Origin: Endozoicomonas numazuensis
Lineage (GTDB): Bacteria > Pseudomonadota > Gammaproteobacteria > Pseudomonadales > Endozoicomonadaceae
Length of the DNA: 49,660 bases
Reading direction: 5' to 3'
Assembly (NCBI RefSeq): GCF_000722635.1
Contig: NZ_JOKH01000010.1
Span: 126,943 to 176,602, forward strand
Every line of letters begins with the position of its first letter. The stretch's first letter is position 1. Below the pieces are notes generated by a model. That model made no database searches. It was given only the letters and a program-made list of their open reading frames with translations, and was not told the origin of the DNA. The translations under genes were made by a program, and so were the position numbers. This document shows positions 9,634 to 21,242 of the stretch, in pieces.

Positions 9634-10782
9634 TTAATTATTTTCTATTTTGCTCAGGGAGTGATGTCTGGTTTCAATCACGCCACCACCCAGACAGATA
9701 TCGTTATGGTAGAAAACGACAGATTGTCCCGGTGTGACTGCTCTCTGGGGTTCGTTGAAAATGACAAGAAAACGCCCATCAGTTGTTTGCTCAAGGCGGC
9801 AGGCCTGATCCTGCTGACGATAGCGGATCTTGGCGGTCAGCTGGGCTGGCAGTTCGGGCGCTGAGCCAGATATCCAGAAAATTTCAGAGGCAGTGAGTGC
9901 TTCTGAAAACAGCATGGGATGATTATTGCCCTGAGCAACAATGAGCTGATTGTTCTTGAGGTCTTTTTCAACAACATACCATGGAGATTCTGAAGCTCCT
10001 TTCAGTCCACCAATGCCAAGGCCTTGTCTTTGACCGATGGTGTGGTACATCAAGCCTGAATGCTCACCAATCACTTCGCCCTGATCAGTCACAATGGCGC
10101 CTGGCTGGGCTGGCAGATACTGTTTCAGGAAGTCACGGAAGCGACGTTCACCAATAAAACAGATGCCTGTACTGTCCTTTTTATTATGTGTGATCAGGCC
10201 GTGTTCTTCTGCAATGCGGCGTACTTCAGGCTTTTCAATTTCGCCAACAGGGAACAGGGTTCTGACCAGTTGTTCTTTACCGACCTGATGCAGGAAGTAG
10301 CTTTGATCTTTATTTGGATCAAGTCCCTTTTTAAGGCAGGCCTGATCATTAACGCTATCCCTGCGGGCGTAATGGCCCATGGCGATATAGTCAGCATCCA
10401 GTGTCTGGGCGTAATCCAGAAAGGCTTTGAACTTGATTTCCTTGTTGCAGAGAATGTCAGGGTTGGGTGTGCGCCCGGCTTTATATTCCTGCAGAAAGTG
10501 TTCAAATACATTGTCCCAGTATTCAGCGGCAAAATTGGCTTTATGTAGTTTTATTCCAATTTTGTCACAGACCGCCTGGGCATCTTCCAGGTCGGTCATG
10601 GCAGTGCAGTACTCAGTGCCGTCGTCTTCTTCCCAGTTTTTCATAAATAGACCTTCCACCTGGTACCCTTGCTCCTTGAGCAAAAGGGCTGATACCGAGG
10701 AGTCTACACCGCCGGACATACCAACGATTACGCGGGTATCTTGAGGACTTTTGTCAGAAAAACTTGCAGAAGAGTCTGTCAT
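9634..10782 (-). CDS. mnmA: tRNA-specific 2-thiouridylase MnmA
   Basis: MnmA adds the 2-thio group to the wobble uridine of tRNA Lys, Glu and Gln, taking sulfur from the Tus relay. The 382-residue protein has the PP-loop G-M-S-G-G-V-D-S-S near residue 23, the first catalytic cysteine in N-P-D-I-L-C-N-K-E (about residue 112) and the second in [11 protein letters not shown] (about residue 208). It runs some ten residues longer at the N-terminus than E. coli MnmA. The gene heads the mnmA-hflD-purB string on the minus strand and diverges from icd across a 303-bp region. Confidence 0.97.
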   Translation of the reverse strand: MTDSSASFSDKSPQDTRVIVGMSGGVDSSVSALLLKEQGYQVEGLFMKNWEEDDGTEYCTAMTDLEDAQAVCDKIGIKLHKANFAAEYWDNVFEHFLQEYKAGRTPNPDILCNKEIKFKAFLDYAQTLDADYIAMGHYARRDSVNDQACLKKGLDPNKDQSYFLHQVGKEQLVRTLFPVGEIEKPEVRRIAEEHGLITHNKKDSTGICFIGERRFRDFLKQYLPAQPGAIVTDQGEVIGEHSGLMYHTIGQRQGLGIGGLKGASESPWYVVEKDLKNNQLIVAQGNNHPMLFSEALTASEIFWISGSAPELPAQLTAKIRYRQQDQACRLEQTTDGRFLVIFNEPQRAVTPGQSVVFYHNDICLGGGVIETRHHSLSKIENN

Positions 10783-13317
<2,535 letters not shown>

Positions 13318-13347
13318 TCGCAGATCATTGAATGCTTGTCTATTAAG

Positions 13348-13382
13348 TGGCTGCAGGCTTCTGCCTGTGGCCATTTTTATTT
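13348..13382 (+). terminator. Intrinsic terminator of icd
   Basis: tggc-tgcaggc and gcctg-tggcca form a stem with a TTCT loop and one bulge, followed by tttttattttt. It lies 30 bp after the icd stop codon. Confidence 0.75.
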
Positions 13383-13790
13383 TTAACAGCAGGTAAGTGT
13401 TTTACTTGCTGCCTCAAAAGTTCTGGATGGCAGATTGTTCATTTTTCAAGTTTGAATACAGGTAATGTTGTCAGAGCGAATCACGTGGTAATGTGATGTT
13501 AAGGGTAAAAGATTAACGTATTAGAAGTGCTCTGAAGCAGCAGTTCAGATATTTATTTTTCATATTTCTGTTTTTTTGACTTGTTTTTTCAAGCTTGTTG
13601 TCGAATAAATTTATGAAATGATCTGCTTTTCTTCGGGTGAGTGACGTAAATTGTTTTTCTTTGGTCCGTGCGTGTTTAGAATGGTATTCAGGGCGTTGTG
13701 CTTTTGACGGTTGTACGTCAGTCGACACCTGATTATGGGCAGTCCAGAGCCTGGTTAATTCAGCTGTAAATTCACCTGGAAGCGAGTGCA
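13383..13790. other. Intergenic region upstream of clpS
   Basis: About 400 bp with no convincing gene on either strand. It holds a small hairpin (gcaggtaagt / acttgctgc, 13387-13411) right after the icd terminator and a T-rich stretch with ttgactt (about 13576), which may contribute to a clpS promoter. A frame on the minus strand across this region has neither a good start site nor recognisable protein character. Confidence 0.4.
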
Positions 13791-14174
13791 ATGCAGCAGA
13801 TAGCAGTTCATCAATACATGAGTAATTTTGAGTGGCTTCGTCTAAGCTTAGAAAATGAAGGGACAGAGCAGGAAGGCGATCATGATGTCGCCCTGGCACC
13901 AGCTAAAGCCAGAGTCAAACCGCCCGCTATGTATCAGGTACTGCTCTTAAATGATGATTTTACACCGATGGATTTTGTAGTTGAGGTCCTGGAGAAATTT
14001 TTCAGCATGGGTACTGATCAGGCAACACAGGTCATGCTGATGGTTCATACGCAAGGCAAAGCTGTATGTGGAGTTTTCAGCAAGGATGTGGCTGAAACAA
14101 AAGCCCGGCAAATCAACGAGTACTCCAGAGAATTCCAGCATCCCCTGTTGTGCAAAACAATTAAGGCCGATTAG
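13791..14174 (+). CDS. clpS: ClpS, N-degron adaptor for ClpAP
   Basis: ClpS binds N-terminal Leu, Phe, Tyr and Trp residues and hands substrates to ClpA. The C-terminal 80 residues are typical: [20 protein letters not shown], then [11 protein letters not shown] and E-T-K-A-R-Q-I. The start at 13791 has ggaagcgag four bases upstream; an internal ATG at 13818 lacks a ribosome binding site. The N-terminal extension is about ten to twenty residues longer than usual. clpA starts 20 bp downstream, and transferases that create ClpS substrates (aat, bpt) lie just beyond it. Confidence 0.95.
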   Translation: MQQIAVHQYMSNFEWLRLSLENEGTEQEGDHDVALAPAKARVKPPAMYQVLLLNDDFTPMDFVVEVLEKFFSMGTDQATQVMLMVHTQGKAVCGVFSKDVAETKARQINEYSREFQHPLLCKTIKAD

Positions 14175-14194
14175 TGTTCTCAGGGTAATATTAT

Positions 14195-16495
14195 ATGCTC
14201 AATAAAGACCTCGAACTTACGCTTAACAGTGCTTTCCGTGATGCCAGAAGCAAGCGGCATGAATTCATGACCGTGGAACATCTGCTACTGGCACTGCTTG
14301 ATAATGAATCCGCTTCCAGAGTGTTGGCAGCTTGTGGAGTTGAAACTGAAAAGCTACGTAAGGAGTTGGTTGAATTTGTTGATTCAACAACACCTTTAAT
14401 ACCTGCCAACGATACAGAGCGAGAAACGCAGCCGACACTCGGCTTTCAAAGAGTTCTGCAACGTGCTGTTTTCCATGTACAAAGTTCGGGCAAGAAAGAA
14501 GTAACCGGTGCTAATGTTCTGGTGGCTATTTTCAGTGAACAGGAAAGCCAGGCTGTTTATTTTTTGAAACAGCAGGATGTCGCCCGAATTGATGTCGTCA
14601 ATTATATCGCCCATGGTATCTCAAAAATGCCGGGCAATGAGTTGGAAGAGTTGGGCGGTGAGCTTATGGAGGAAACCACTGACTCCGACGCTGCTGGAAA
14701 AGATCCGCTTAAAAATTATGCTACAAATCTGAATGAACAAGCGCGTATCGGTAAAATTGATCCCCTGGTGGGTCGAGAGGAAGAGGTTGAGAGAGTTTCT
14801 CAAATCCTGACGCGTCGCCGCAAGAATAACCCGTTATTGGTGGGCGAAGCAGGTGTTGGTAAAACAGCCGTTGCTGAAGGTCTGGCAAAAAGAATTGTTG
14901 ACGGAGAAGTACCTGAGGTACTTTCCAAAGCGGTTGTTTATTCTCTTGATCTGGGTTCGTTGTTAGCCGGCACCAAATATCGCGGTGACTTTGAAAAGCG
15001 CTTCAAGAAACTGTTAAGTGAGCTGAAGAAGCTTGATCATGCCATTCTGTTTATCGACGAAATTCATACCATTATTGGTGCCGGAGCGGCGTCAGGTGGT
15101 GTCATGGATGCTTCTAACTTGCTGAAGCCTCTGCTCACTTCTGGAGATCTTCGCTGCATAGGATCGACAACCTTCCAGGAGTTCCGGGGTATATTTGAAA
15201 AGGATCGGGCTCTGGCTCGACGTTTCCAGAAAGTTGATATTGGCGAACCCAGTGTTGACGATACGGTGGATATACTGCGTGGTCTGAAAAGTCGGTTTGA
15301 GGAGCATCATAGCATTGAGTATCTTGATGACGCCTTGAAAGCGGCTGCAGAATTAGCTAACCGTTATATCAATGACCGTCATATGCCTGATAAGGCCATT
15401 GACGTTATTGATGAGGCCGGTGCATATCAGCGACTGCTGCCTGAAGATGAGCGTAAAAAGACGATTGAAGTCGGTGATGTTGAAAGCATTGTTGCCAAGA
15501 TTGCACGGATTCCGCCTAAGTCTGTTTCCTCTTCTGATAAAGAGCTCCTCTCCAAGCTTGAAAGAAACCTGAAAATGGTAGTGTTTGGTCAGGACCCTGC
15601 GATTGTCTCACTATCAACAGCTATCAAATTGTCACGTGCCGGTTTGAAAGCGCCAGATAAGCCCGTAGGCGCTTTCTTATTCTCAGGACCTACGGGGGTT
15701 GGTAAGACTGAAGTTTGTCGTCAGCTTGCCAAGTCTATGGGTATTGAGCTGGTTCGCTTTGATATGTCTGAGTATATGGAAGCTCATACTGTCTCAAGAC
15801 TGATTGGTGCACCTCCGGGTTATGTAGGATACGACCAGGGTGGTCTATTAACTGAGGCAATTAACAAAACGCCTCACTGTGTTCTGCTGTTGGATGAAAT
15901 CGAAAAAGGCCATCCAGATGTATTCAACCTGCTTTTGCAGGTGATGGATCATGGCACCTTGACTGACAATAATGGTCGTAAAGCTGATTTCCGTAATGTC
16001 ATTTTGATTATGACAACAAATGCCGGGGCAGCAACCATGACACGCAGTTCGATTGGTTTTACTGAGCAGGATCATACGACAGATGGTATGGAAGCTATCA
16101 AGAAAACCTTTACTCCGGAATTCAGAAACCGTCTGGACTCTATTATTCCGTTCGACTCGTTGACAGAAGATACTATCAAGCATGTTGTTGACAAGTTTCT
16201 TACTGAGCTGCAGGCGCAGCTGGATGAGAGAAAGGTTCAAATTGATGTCGATGACAAGGCGCGGGAGTGGTTGGCTGAGAAAGGCTATGATCGTGCAATG
16301 GGTGCTCGTCCCATGGGGCGGATTATCCAGGAGCATCTCAAAAAGCCCCTGGCGGAACAGATCCTTTTTGGCAAGTTGTCTGAGAACGGAGGTTTTGTTC
16401 GCGTGACGGTCAAGAAAGGGGAGCTGTTCCTGAAATTCGAACCTGCTAAAAGCCGGGCTTCAGATCTCGAAGCGGTGGATGGTGAGCAAGGCTGA
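14195..16495 (+). CDS. clpA: ClpA, AAA+ unfoldase of the ClpAP protease
   Basis: ClpA unfolds substrates and threads them into ClpP. The 766-residue protein has a Clp-N domain (about 1-150), a first AAA module with Walker A G-E-A-G-V-G-K-T near residue 216 and I-L-F-I-D-E-I-H, and a second module with G-P-T-G-V-G-K-T near residue 497 and L-L-L-D-E-I-E-K. There is no ClpB-type coiled-coil insertion, as expected for ClpA. It is encoded 20 bp after clpS and converges with infA, with only 34 bp between stop codons. Confidence 0.97.
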   Translation: MLNKDLELTLNSAFRDARSKRHEFMTVEHLLLALLDNESASRVLAACGVETEKLRKELVEFVDSTTPLIPANDTERETQPTLGFQRVLQRAVFHVQSSGKKEVTGANVLVAIFSEQESQAVYFLKQQDVARIDVVNYIAHGISKMPGNELEELGGELMEETTDSDAAGKDPLKNYATNLNEQARIGKIDPLVGREEEVERVSQILTRRRKNNPLLVGEAGVGKTAVAEGLAKRIVDGEVPEVLSKAVVYSLDLGSLLAGTKYRGDFEKRFKKLLSELKKLDHAILFIDEIHTIIGAGAASGGVMDASNLLKPLLTSGDLRCIGSTTFQEFRGIFEKDRALARRFQKVDIGEPSVDDTVDILRGLKSRFEEHHSIEYLDDALKAAAELANRYINDRHMPDKAIDVIDEAGAYQRLLPEDERKKTIEVGDVESIVAKIARIPPKSVSSSDKELLSKLERNLKMVVFGQDPAIVSLSTAIKLSRAGLKAPDKPVGAFLFSGPTGVGKTEVCRQLAKSMGIELVRFDMSEYMEAHTVSRLIGAPPGYVGYDQGGLLTEAINKTPHCVLLLDEIEKGHPDVFNLLLQVMDHGTLTDNNGRKADFRNVILIMTTNAGAATMTRSSIGFTEQDHTTDGMEAIKKTFTPEFRNRLDSIIPFDSLTEDTIKHVVDKFLTELQAQLDERKVQIDVDDKAREWLAEKGYDRAMGARPMGRIIQEHLKKPLAEQILFGKLSENGGFVRVTVKKGELFLKFEPAKSRASDLEAVDGEQG

Positions 16496-16508
16496 AGGTG
16501 CCAGGAGG

Positions 16509-16531
16509 GACAGGGGCGTTAGGCCCCTGTC
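16509..16531. other. GC-rich hairpin between clpA and infA
   Basis: gacaggggc and gcccctgtc form a perfect 9-bp stem around gtta. It overlaps the infA stop codon and sits 14 bp after clpA. No T run follows on either strand, so it is a weak candidate for bidirectional termination or 3'-end protection. Confidence 0.5.
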
Positions 16532-16748
16532 AGCGGGAACGGTAGGTGATGCGGCCTTTGGTCAGGTCATATGGAGTCAGTTCAACTTTGACCTTGTCAC
16601 CTGTCAGAATACGAATGTAGTTTTTACGCATTTTGCCTGAAATATGAGCGGTCACAACGTGGCCGTTTTCCAGTTCTACACGGAACATGGTGTTTGGCAG
16701 GGTGTCAATGACAACACCTTCCATTTCAAGACTTTCTTCTTTCGCCAT
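16530..16748 (-). CDS. infA: Translation initiation factor IF-1
   Basis: The 72-residue product is full-length IF-1, an OB-fold protein that binds the ribosomal A site during initiation. The sequence is canonical: [11 protein letters not shown] at the start, then [22 protein letters not shown] and a basic C-terminus. It is downstream of bpt and aat on the minus strand, the usual gammaproteobacterial neighbourhood. The 241 bp in front of it (16749-16989) contain no gene and probably hold its own promoter. Confidence 0.98.
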   Translation of the reverse strand: MAKEESLEMEGVVIDTLPNTMFRVELENGHVVTAHISGKMRKNYIRILTGDKVKVELTPYDLTKGRITYRSR

Positions 16749-16989
16749 ATAAAGTTTGACCTCAGGAATAGAGCGTTAGCTGAATAAATCTGGCAGGCAT
16801 TCTGCCTGAAAACCAGATTTAAAGCAAAGTGAACCGTAGTTATCGATTGAAAATCATTCTCTGTCACTGTTTCCAGCGATATTTCTATCCTGTCGTAAAA
16901 TCAGAATAAATGATAACGCTATTTAAAAAGAGGTTGTAGAGCAGCTATAGCCTCTCTGTCAGGGTGCACAGATGTATCGTTGGGATGGT

Positions 16990-17700
16990 TTATTTCAACG
17001 TAACCCAGTGATTGTTTACGTAAACTTCCAGTGGACGATATTGGATCTTATAACTCATTTTTTTACAATCCTTGATCCAGTAGCCCAAGTGAAGGTACTT
17101 AAGTCCAAGCTTTTTGGTCTCTTCAATCTGCCAGAGTATACAGTAACTTCCAAGGCTTCGGGTCTGGCTGACTTCTGGGTCATAAAAGGTATAGATCGCA
17201 GAAAGTCCGTTAGCCAGTTCGTCGGTGACAGCCACGGCTACCAGCTTTTCATCCAGCCAGAACTTGTAATAGCAGCAAAACTCAGGGCTGCCTACCAGGA
17301 AAGATTGAAACTGCTCCATGGATGGAGGGTACATGTCGCCATCACGATGTTGTGTAGATATGTACTTTTTATAAAGCTGGTAGGTTTCATCGTCGTATTC
17401 CGCTTCCGAGCGGGTCACTACAATGTCCTGGTTTTTCCGGAATAGTTTTCTGTGATTGCGTTTTGGTTCAAACAGGTTAACGACGACTCTTGCAGGAATG
17501 CAGGCGTTACATCCCTGGCAATGAGGCCTATAGATATGGCGACCGCTGCGTCTAAAACCTATGTCTGCCAAGTGTCGATAGAGGGCGGGGTCAAGATCTT
17601 TGTCAGGATCCATAAACAGCGTAATGGCTTGTTTGTCCTCAAGATAGCTACAGTTGTGAGGCTGAGTTGCATAGAATTTGAGATCTTTAAGTGCGCTCAT
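16990..17700 (-). CDS. bpt: Aspartate/glutamate leucyltransferase (Bpt, arginyltransferase family)
   Basis: Bpt moves leucine from Leu-tRNA to proteins with N-terminal Asp or Glu, producing type 2 N-degrons that ClpS recognises. At 236 residues it is of normal length and shows the ATE-family N-terminal cysteine cluster C-Q-G-C-N-A-C (about residues 61-67), with an earlier H-N-C-S-Y-L at about 15-20, and the C-terminal G-Y-W-I-K-D-C-K-K-M-S-Y-K. The start overlaps the 3' end of aat by 14 nt, which suggests translational coupling. Confidence 0.94.
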   Translation of the reverse strand: MSALKDLKFYATQPHNCSYLEDKQAITLFMDPDKDLDPALYRHLADIGFRRSGRHIYRPHCQGCNACIPARVVVNLFEPKRNHRKLFRKNQDIVVTRSEAEYDDETYQLYKKYISTQHRDGDMYPPSMEQFQSFLVGSPEFCCYYKFWLDEKLVAVAVTDELANGLSAIYTFYDPEVSQTRSLGSYCILWQIEETKKLGLKYLHLGYWIKDCKKMSYKIQYRPLEVYVNNHWVTLK

Positions 17701-18418
17701 CGGGTCCGGCCGTCCATTGCCCTGTTAAATTCCAGTGTGCACTGGTTGAAGGCATTCGGCAACCGTCTTTTAGTGCCTTTAGAAATGCATCCCGGCTGAT
17801 CATTTTCGCTCCCAGAGACTCAAGGTGTGGACTGTGTATCTGGCAGTCAACCAGGTGGAAATTACGGCTCAGTAGTTCTTTGCACAGGTGAATCATAGCG
17901 AGCTTGGAGGTGTTTGTCGCAAAGCTGAACATCGACTCCCCAAAGAAAATTTTGTCTATTGCTACGCCGTATAGTCCGCCCATTAATCGGTCATCTGACC
18001 AGACTTCAACGGAATGGGCCAGTCCCAGCTTAAACAGTTCTGAGTAAGCGCTCTTCATTTCGTCGATTATCCAGGTGCCCTCCTGCTTACTTCGAGGTGA
18101 GGAGCAGGCTTCCACAACTTCGCTGAACGCTTCATCGAAACTGACTCGGTAAGTGTGCTTTTTCAAGAAGCGATTCATGGATCGGCTGATGTGTAGTTCA
18201 TCAGGATAAAGAACCATTCGTGGGTTGGGTGACCACCAAAGAATAGGCTCGCCTTCATTGAACCATGGAAAAATACCACTCTGATAAGCGCTGAATAGCG
18301 TTTCAGGTCTTAGGTTGCCACCCATGGCCAGTAGTCCATCTGGATACTCCAAGGCCTCATGGGCGGTTGGGAATTCAGGTTTGTCAGGGTCAAGCAGGGG
18401 AATGGTTTTGCGCATCAT
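17687..18418 (-). CDS. aat: Leucyl/phenylalanyl-tRNA--protein transferase
   Basis: Aat adds Leu or Phe to proteins with N-terminal Lys or Arg, making them ClpS/ClpAP substrates. The family core is clear: F-P-T-A-H-E-A-L, G-L-L-A-M-G-G-N-L, G-I-F-P-W-F-N-E-G-E-P-I-L-W-W-S-P-N-P-R-M, H-I-S-R-S-M-N-R-F and the G-G-L-Y-G-V region with F-F-G-E-S-M-F. The frame runs open to 18628, but residues before MMRKTIPLL are unlike the family and would overlap the start of pepD; the start is therefore at 18418 or 18415. Length about 243. Confidence 0.94.
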   Translation of the reverse strand: MMRKTIPLLDPDKPEFPTAHEALEYPDGLLAMGGNLRPETLFSAYQSGIFPWFNEGEPILWWSPNPRMVLYPDELHISRSMNRFLKKHTYRVSFDEAFSEVVEACSSPRSKQEGTWIIDEMKSAYSELFKLGLAHSVEVWSDDRLMGGLYGVAIDKIFFGESMFSFATNTSKLAMIHLCKELLSRNFHLVDCQIHSPHLESLGAKMISRDAFLKALKDGCRMPSTSAHWNLTGQWTAGPDERT

Positions 18419-18573
18419 CTGAACAGTCTGGTTAAAAAATAGAATAGGGTTTCGGTCAAGCTGTTGATGAATACGGTAAACTCGGATTCTGATTGGTGTA
18501 TTCACTACTGGGCGTTCGTTCTCTGAGAGACTATTTTGATAGACTCCTACCCCCTCATCAACAGGAGATAGCT

Positions 18574-20028
18574 GTGACCCAGCTTGTTGAATTATCCCCT
18601 CAGCCCATTTGGCGACACTTTCAGGCACTTTGCAAGATTCCCCGCCCCTCCAAGTATGAAGATGCAGTTAGAGAGTATGTAAAGGACTTTGGTGAAAACC
18701 TTGGTCTTGAGACGATGGTGGATGAAGTTGGAAATCTGATTATCCGCAAGCCCGCTACGCCCGGTATGGAAAACCGTCGTGGTGTTGTATTTCAGAGTCA
18801 TCTGGATATGGTACCTCAAAAAAATGCTGATACAGACCATGATTTTACTAAAGACCCTATCAAGGCTTATGTCGATGGTGATTGGGTTACGGCTGAGGGA
18901 ACCACGCTCGGAGCGGATAATGGTATCGGTGTGGTTGCAGCTATGGCTGTGCTTGAGTCTACCGACATTCCTCATGGGCCCCTTGAGGCACTCTTTACCA
19001 TAGATGAAGAGAGTGGCATGACAGGTGCTCACGGACTGAAGTCAGGCATACTTCAGGGTGAGATTATGCTCAATATGGATTCTGAAGATGAGGGGGAGCT
19101 CTACGTAGGTTGTGCTGGAGGTGTCGATGTTTCTGTTTCGCACCGTTATGAAGAAGAGCTTCTGGAAGAGGGCTACAACAGTTTTCAGCTTTCTCTGAAA
19201 GGATTAAAAGGTGGGCATTCAGGGGTTGATATCAAGCTGCAGCGGGGTAATGCCAACAAACTGATGATCAGGTTGCTCAAGGCGTTATCTGCTATGGATG
19301 TTCGTCTGGTGGAATATTCAGGTGGTACCCTGAGAAATGCTATTCCCAGAGAAGCCTTTGCCAGAATAGCTATTCCCTCCGAGCATCAGGCCGAAGTTGT
19401 CCGTGTTGTAGATGAGTACCTGGGGATCTTTTGTGCAGAGCTGGCCGAAGTTGAACCAAATCTGAGTCTTGTTTTGAAGGAGTCAGAGCCTGCTCATAAG
19501 GCTATGAGCCGTGCAGGGCAAAGCCAGTGGTTGGATACTTTACATGTGTCTCCTAATGGTGTTCATCGAATGAGCCTGAGTGTAGATGGCGTGGTGGAGA
19601 CATCTAACAACCTGGCGGTCATTAAAATAAAGGACGGTGAAATTGCTGTCGAAAATATGGTGCGGAGTTTGATTGACAGTGCTCGTGAAGAGCATGCTGA
19701 AAGCATTGCCGGTCTCTATCGATTGATCGGTGCTGAGGTGAAAAAGCAGGGCGCGTATCCTGGTTGGAAGCCCAATACAGAGTCCGTTATTTTGAAGACT
19801 ATGGTGGATATCCATGAGCAGCTGTTTGGGTATAAGCCCGAGATCAAAGTGATTCATGCCGGTCTCGAATGTGGATTGTTGGGGAGTGCTTACCCGAACT
19901 GGGATATGATTTCGTTTGGTCCCACTATTCAGTTCCCTCATTCTCCCGATGAAAAGGTCCATATTCCGGCCGTTGAGAATTTCTGGAACTACCTGGTGAA
20001 AACGCTGGAGGCCATCCCCGAAGCCTGA
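18574..20028 (+). CDS. pepD: Aminoacyl-histidine dipeptidase PepD (M20 family)
   Basis: PepD is a cytosolic zinc dipeptidase that cleaves Xaa-His and other dipeptides. The 484-residue product has M20C features: L-S-P-Q-P-I-W-R-H-F at the N-terminus, F-Q-S-H-L-D-M-V with the first metal histidine, G-A-D-N-G-I-G with the bridging aspartate, D-E-E-S-G-M-T-G-A with the catalytic glutamate, and H-A-G-L-E-C-G-L near the C-terminus. I chose the GTG at 18574 because aggag (18563-18567) is well spaced and V-T-Q-L-V-E-L-S-P-Q-P fits the family start. It is divergent from aat. Confidence 0.95.
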   Translation: MTQLVELSPQPIWRHFQALCKIPRPSKYEDAVREYVKDFGENLGLETMVDEVGNLIIRKPATPGMENRRGVVFQSHLDMVPQKNADTDHDFTKDPIKAYVDGDWVTAEGTTLGADNGIGVVAAMAVLESTDIPHGPLEALFTIDEESGMTGAHGLKSGILQGEIMLNMDSEDEGELYVGCAGGVDVSVSHRYEEELLEEGYNSFQLSLKGLKGGHSGVDIKLQRGNANKLMIRLLKALSAMDVRLVEYSGGTLRNAIPREAFARIAIPSEHQAEVVRVVDEYLGIFCAELAEVEPNLSLVLKESEPAHKAMSRAGQSQWLDTLHVSPNGVHRMSLSVDGVVETSNNLAVIKIKDGEIAVENMVRSLIDSAREEHAESIAGLYRLIGAEVKKQGAYPGWKPNTESVILKTMVDIHEQLFGYKPEIKVIHAGLECGLLGSAYPNWDMISFGPTIQFPHSPDEKVHIPAVENFWNYLVKTLEAIPEA

Positions 20029-20283
20029 TTGACCTGTAACGAAGTCATTATGAGTAAATAAAGTGGCAACATTGCAAAAAATTGTGTAAATTGCGCTTTC
20101 CTATGGGAGGCAAGTGTAATAAAATTGCCTCCGTCTACAGTCAGTCTGCTTTTGCCAGCCATTGAATGAAGAACAATTCATCTCAAATATCAAAGATCCC
20201 ATCGTTTATATGTGGATGCCCTGCGCTGGCAAGGGCTGTTTCCTATTGTCATTTCAAACTCTTTCCGGAGGTAGGTAATTAAT

Positions 20284-20682
20284 ATGGGTACCCTGAGCGC
20301 GGGAGGCCGTTTCTTTAAAAATGAAGAACTGGATATCATTGAGCAACAGCGCCTGCAAGCTCTCTTAGAAATCACTGATCAGCATGACAAAGAAGTGACT
20401 CAGCTGAAGTCACGTCTTGAAGCTGCTGAACAGAAGGCTGAAAAGCTGAATAAGCAGGTCAAGAGCGCTGATAACGAGCTTAAAACGCTGCGTGCAAGCA
20501 ATCCTGATCGTATGAAAAAACAGATCAAGCGACTGCAGGAACAGAACCGTACTCTGACCACAGAAAACGGTACTCTGAAAACCAAGCAGAAGCAATTGAC
20601 TCAGCAGCTTGGTGCCAGCAAGCAGGAGTTGGAGCAGCTTCAAGCTGAAAAGGCTGAGCAAGAAGGAAGTGAAGAGAGCTGA
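20284..20682 (+). CDS. Coiled-coil protein of unknown function (132 aa)
   Basis: ATG at 20284 follows a strong ribosome binding site (ccggaggtag). Residues 15 to about 125 form one long coiled coil rich in K, E, Q and L with heptad spacing (L-E-A-A-E-Q-K-A-E-K-L, L-K-T-K-Q-K-Q-L-T-Q-Q-L); the end is acidic (E-Q-E-G-S-E-E-S). There is no signal peptide or membrane segment, so it is probably cytosolic. No family name comes to mind. A small hydrophobic reading frame overlaps its stop codon by four bases and may be its partner. Confidence 0.75.
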   Translation: MGTLSAGGRFFKNEELDIIEQQRLQALLEITDQHDKEVTQLKSRLEAAEQKAEKLNKQVKSADNELKTLRASNPDRMKKQIKRLQEQNRTLTTENGTLKTKQKQLTQQLGASKQELEQLQAEKAEQEGSEES

Positions 20683-20852
20683 TAAAAAGGCTCTTGATAG
20701 TTGCAGCAGGCTGTGCAGCGTATGGATATGTGGCTCACGCCATCAGGCAGTTATGTCTTGAACAGATATATACTGTATGGCCCTTGCTGATTCTGATAGT
20801 TATTTTTCCAGTTTTATACATTCTGGTTATAGGAAATTCGATCATCACCTGA
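20679..20852 (+). CDS. Possible small membrane protein (about 57 aa, non-ATG start)
   Basis: Overlapping the coiled-coil gene's TGA is a frame that could start at CTG 20679 (CTGA overlap) or TTG 20694 and runs to TGA at 20850-20852. The product is strongly hydrophobic: a short N-terminal segment (R-L-L-I-V-A-A-G-C-A-A-Y-G-Y-V-A) and a longer one (W-P-L-L-I-L-I-V-I-F-P-V-L-Y-I-L-V-I-G), which look like two membrane helices. Hydrophobic composition over 50 codons is hard to obtain by chance, but there is no ATG and no strong ribosome binding site; coupling to the upstream gene would be needed. Confidence 0.35.
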   Translation: MIKRLLIVAAGCAAYGYVAHAIRQLCLEQIYTVWPLLILIVIFPVLYILVIGNSIIT

Positions 20853-20945
20853 AATTCATTTATCCTTTTGGAGTTATCTGAATAAGCTCCTATAACATCG
20901 TCGAGATGCTTTTAGTCGAGCTATAAACCGTCAAGAGGATAATCT

Positions 20946-21242
20946 ATGAGTAGCTGGACACTGTGTCAGTATGAAGGTATTGATCACCTTGAAAAGTCCT
21001 TTTCGTTCAAAAAATATTCTAAGTCACTCTGTTTTCTCAATGCAGTGGCAGGTCTTGCAGAATCCTATGTGCACCATCCAAGAATGGTTATAGAATGGGG
21101 TAGGGTAACTGTTGCCTGGGGTACTCATGAATCTGAGGAGGGTTCTGGTGTGCTTGCCAGAGATCGTCACCTTGCACAAGAGACTGACAGGCTATTCGAG
21201 CTTCTTCAGGTAAAGCATGTATCGGGTGATATTCAGCTATGA
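20946..21242 (+). CDS. phhB: Pterin-4a-carbinolamine dehydratase-like protein
   Basis: The 98-residue product matches the PCD/DCoH fold, which dehydrates 4a-hydroxytetrahydropterin formed by aromatic amino acid hydroxylases. Seen features are a hydrophobic F-S-F-K-K-Y-S-K-S-L-C-F-L-N-A-V-A-G-L-A-E-S core, the conserved H-H-P motif (residues 43-45), W-G-R-V-T-V-A-W-G-T-H and a C-terminal A-R-D-R-H-L-A helix. The ribosome binding site is agagga. No phenylalanine hydroxylase gene is in the window, so the partner is unknown. It is convergent with the histidine kinase gene, overlapping its end by 6 bp. Confidence 0.8.
   Translation: MSSWTLCQYEGIDHLEKSFSFKKYSKSLCFLNAVAGLAESYVHHPRMVIEWGRVTVAWGTHESEEGSGVLARDRHLAQETDRLFELLQVKHVSGDIQL

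Noticed and set aside
13513-13899. Minus-strand frame upstream of clpS
   Set aside because: It overlaps the clpS start, lacks a ribosome binding site and has low-complexity ends; it is not supported as a gene.
16509-16531. Hairpin between clpA and infA as an intrinsic terminator
   Set aside because: No T run follows on either strand; it is listed only as a hairpin.
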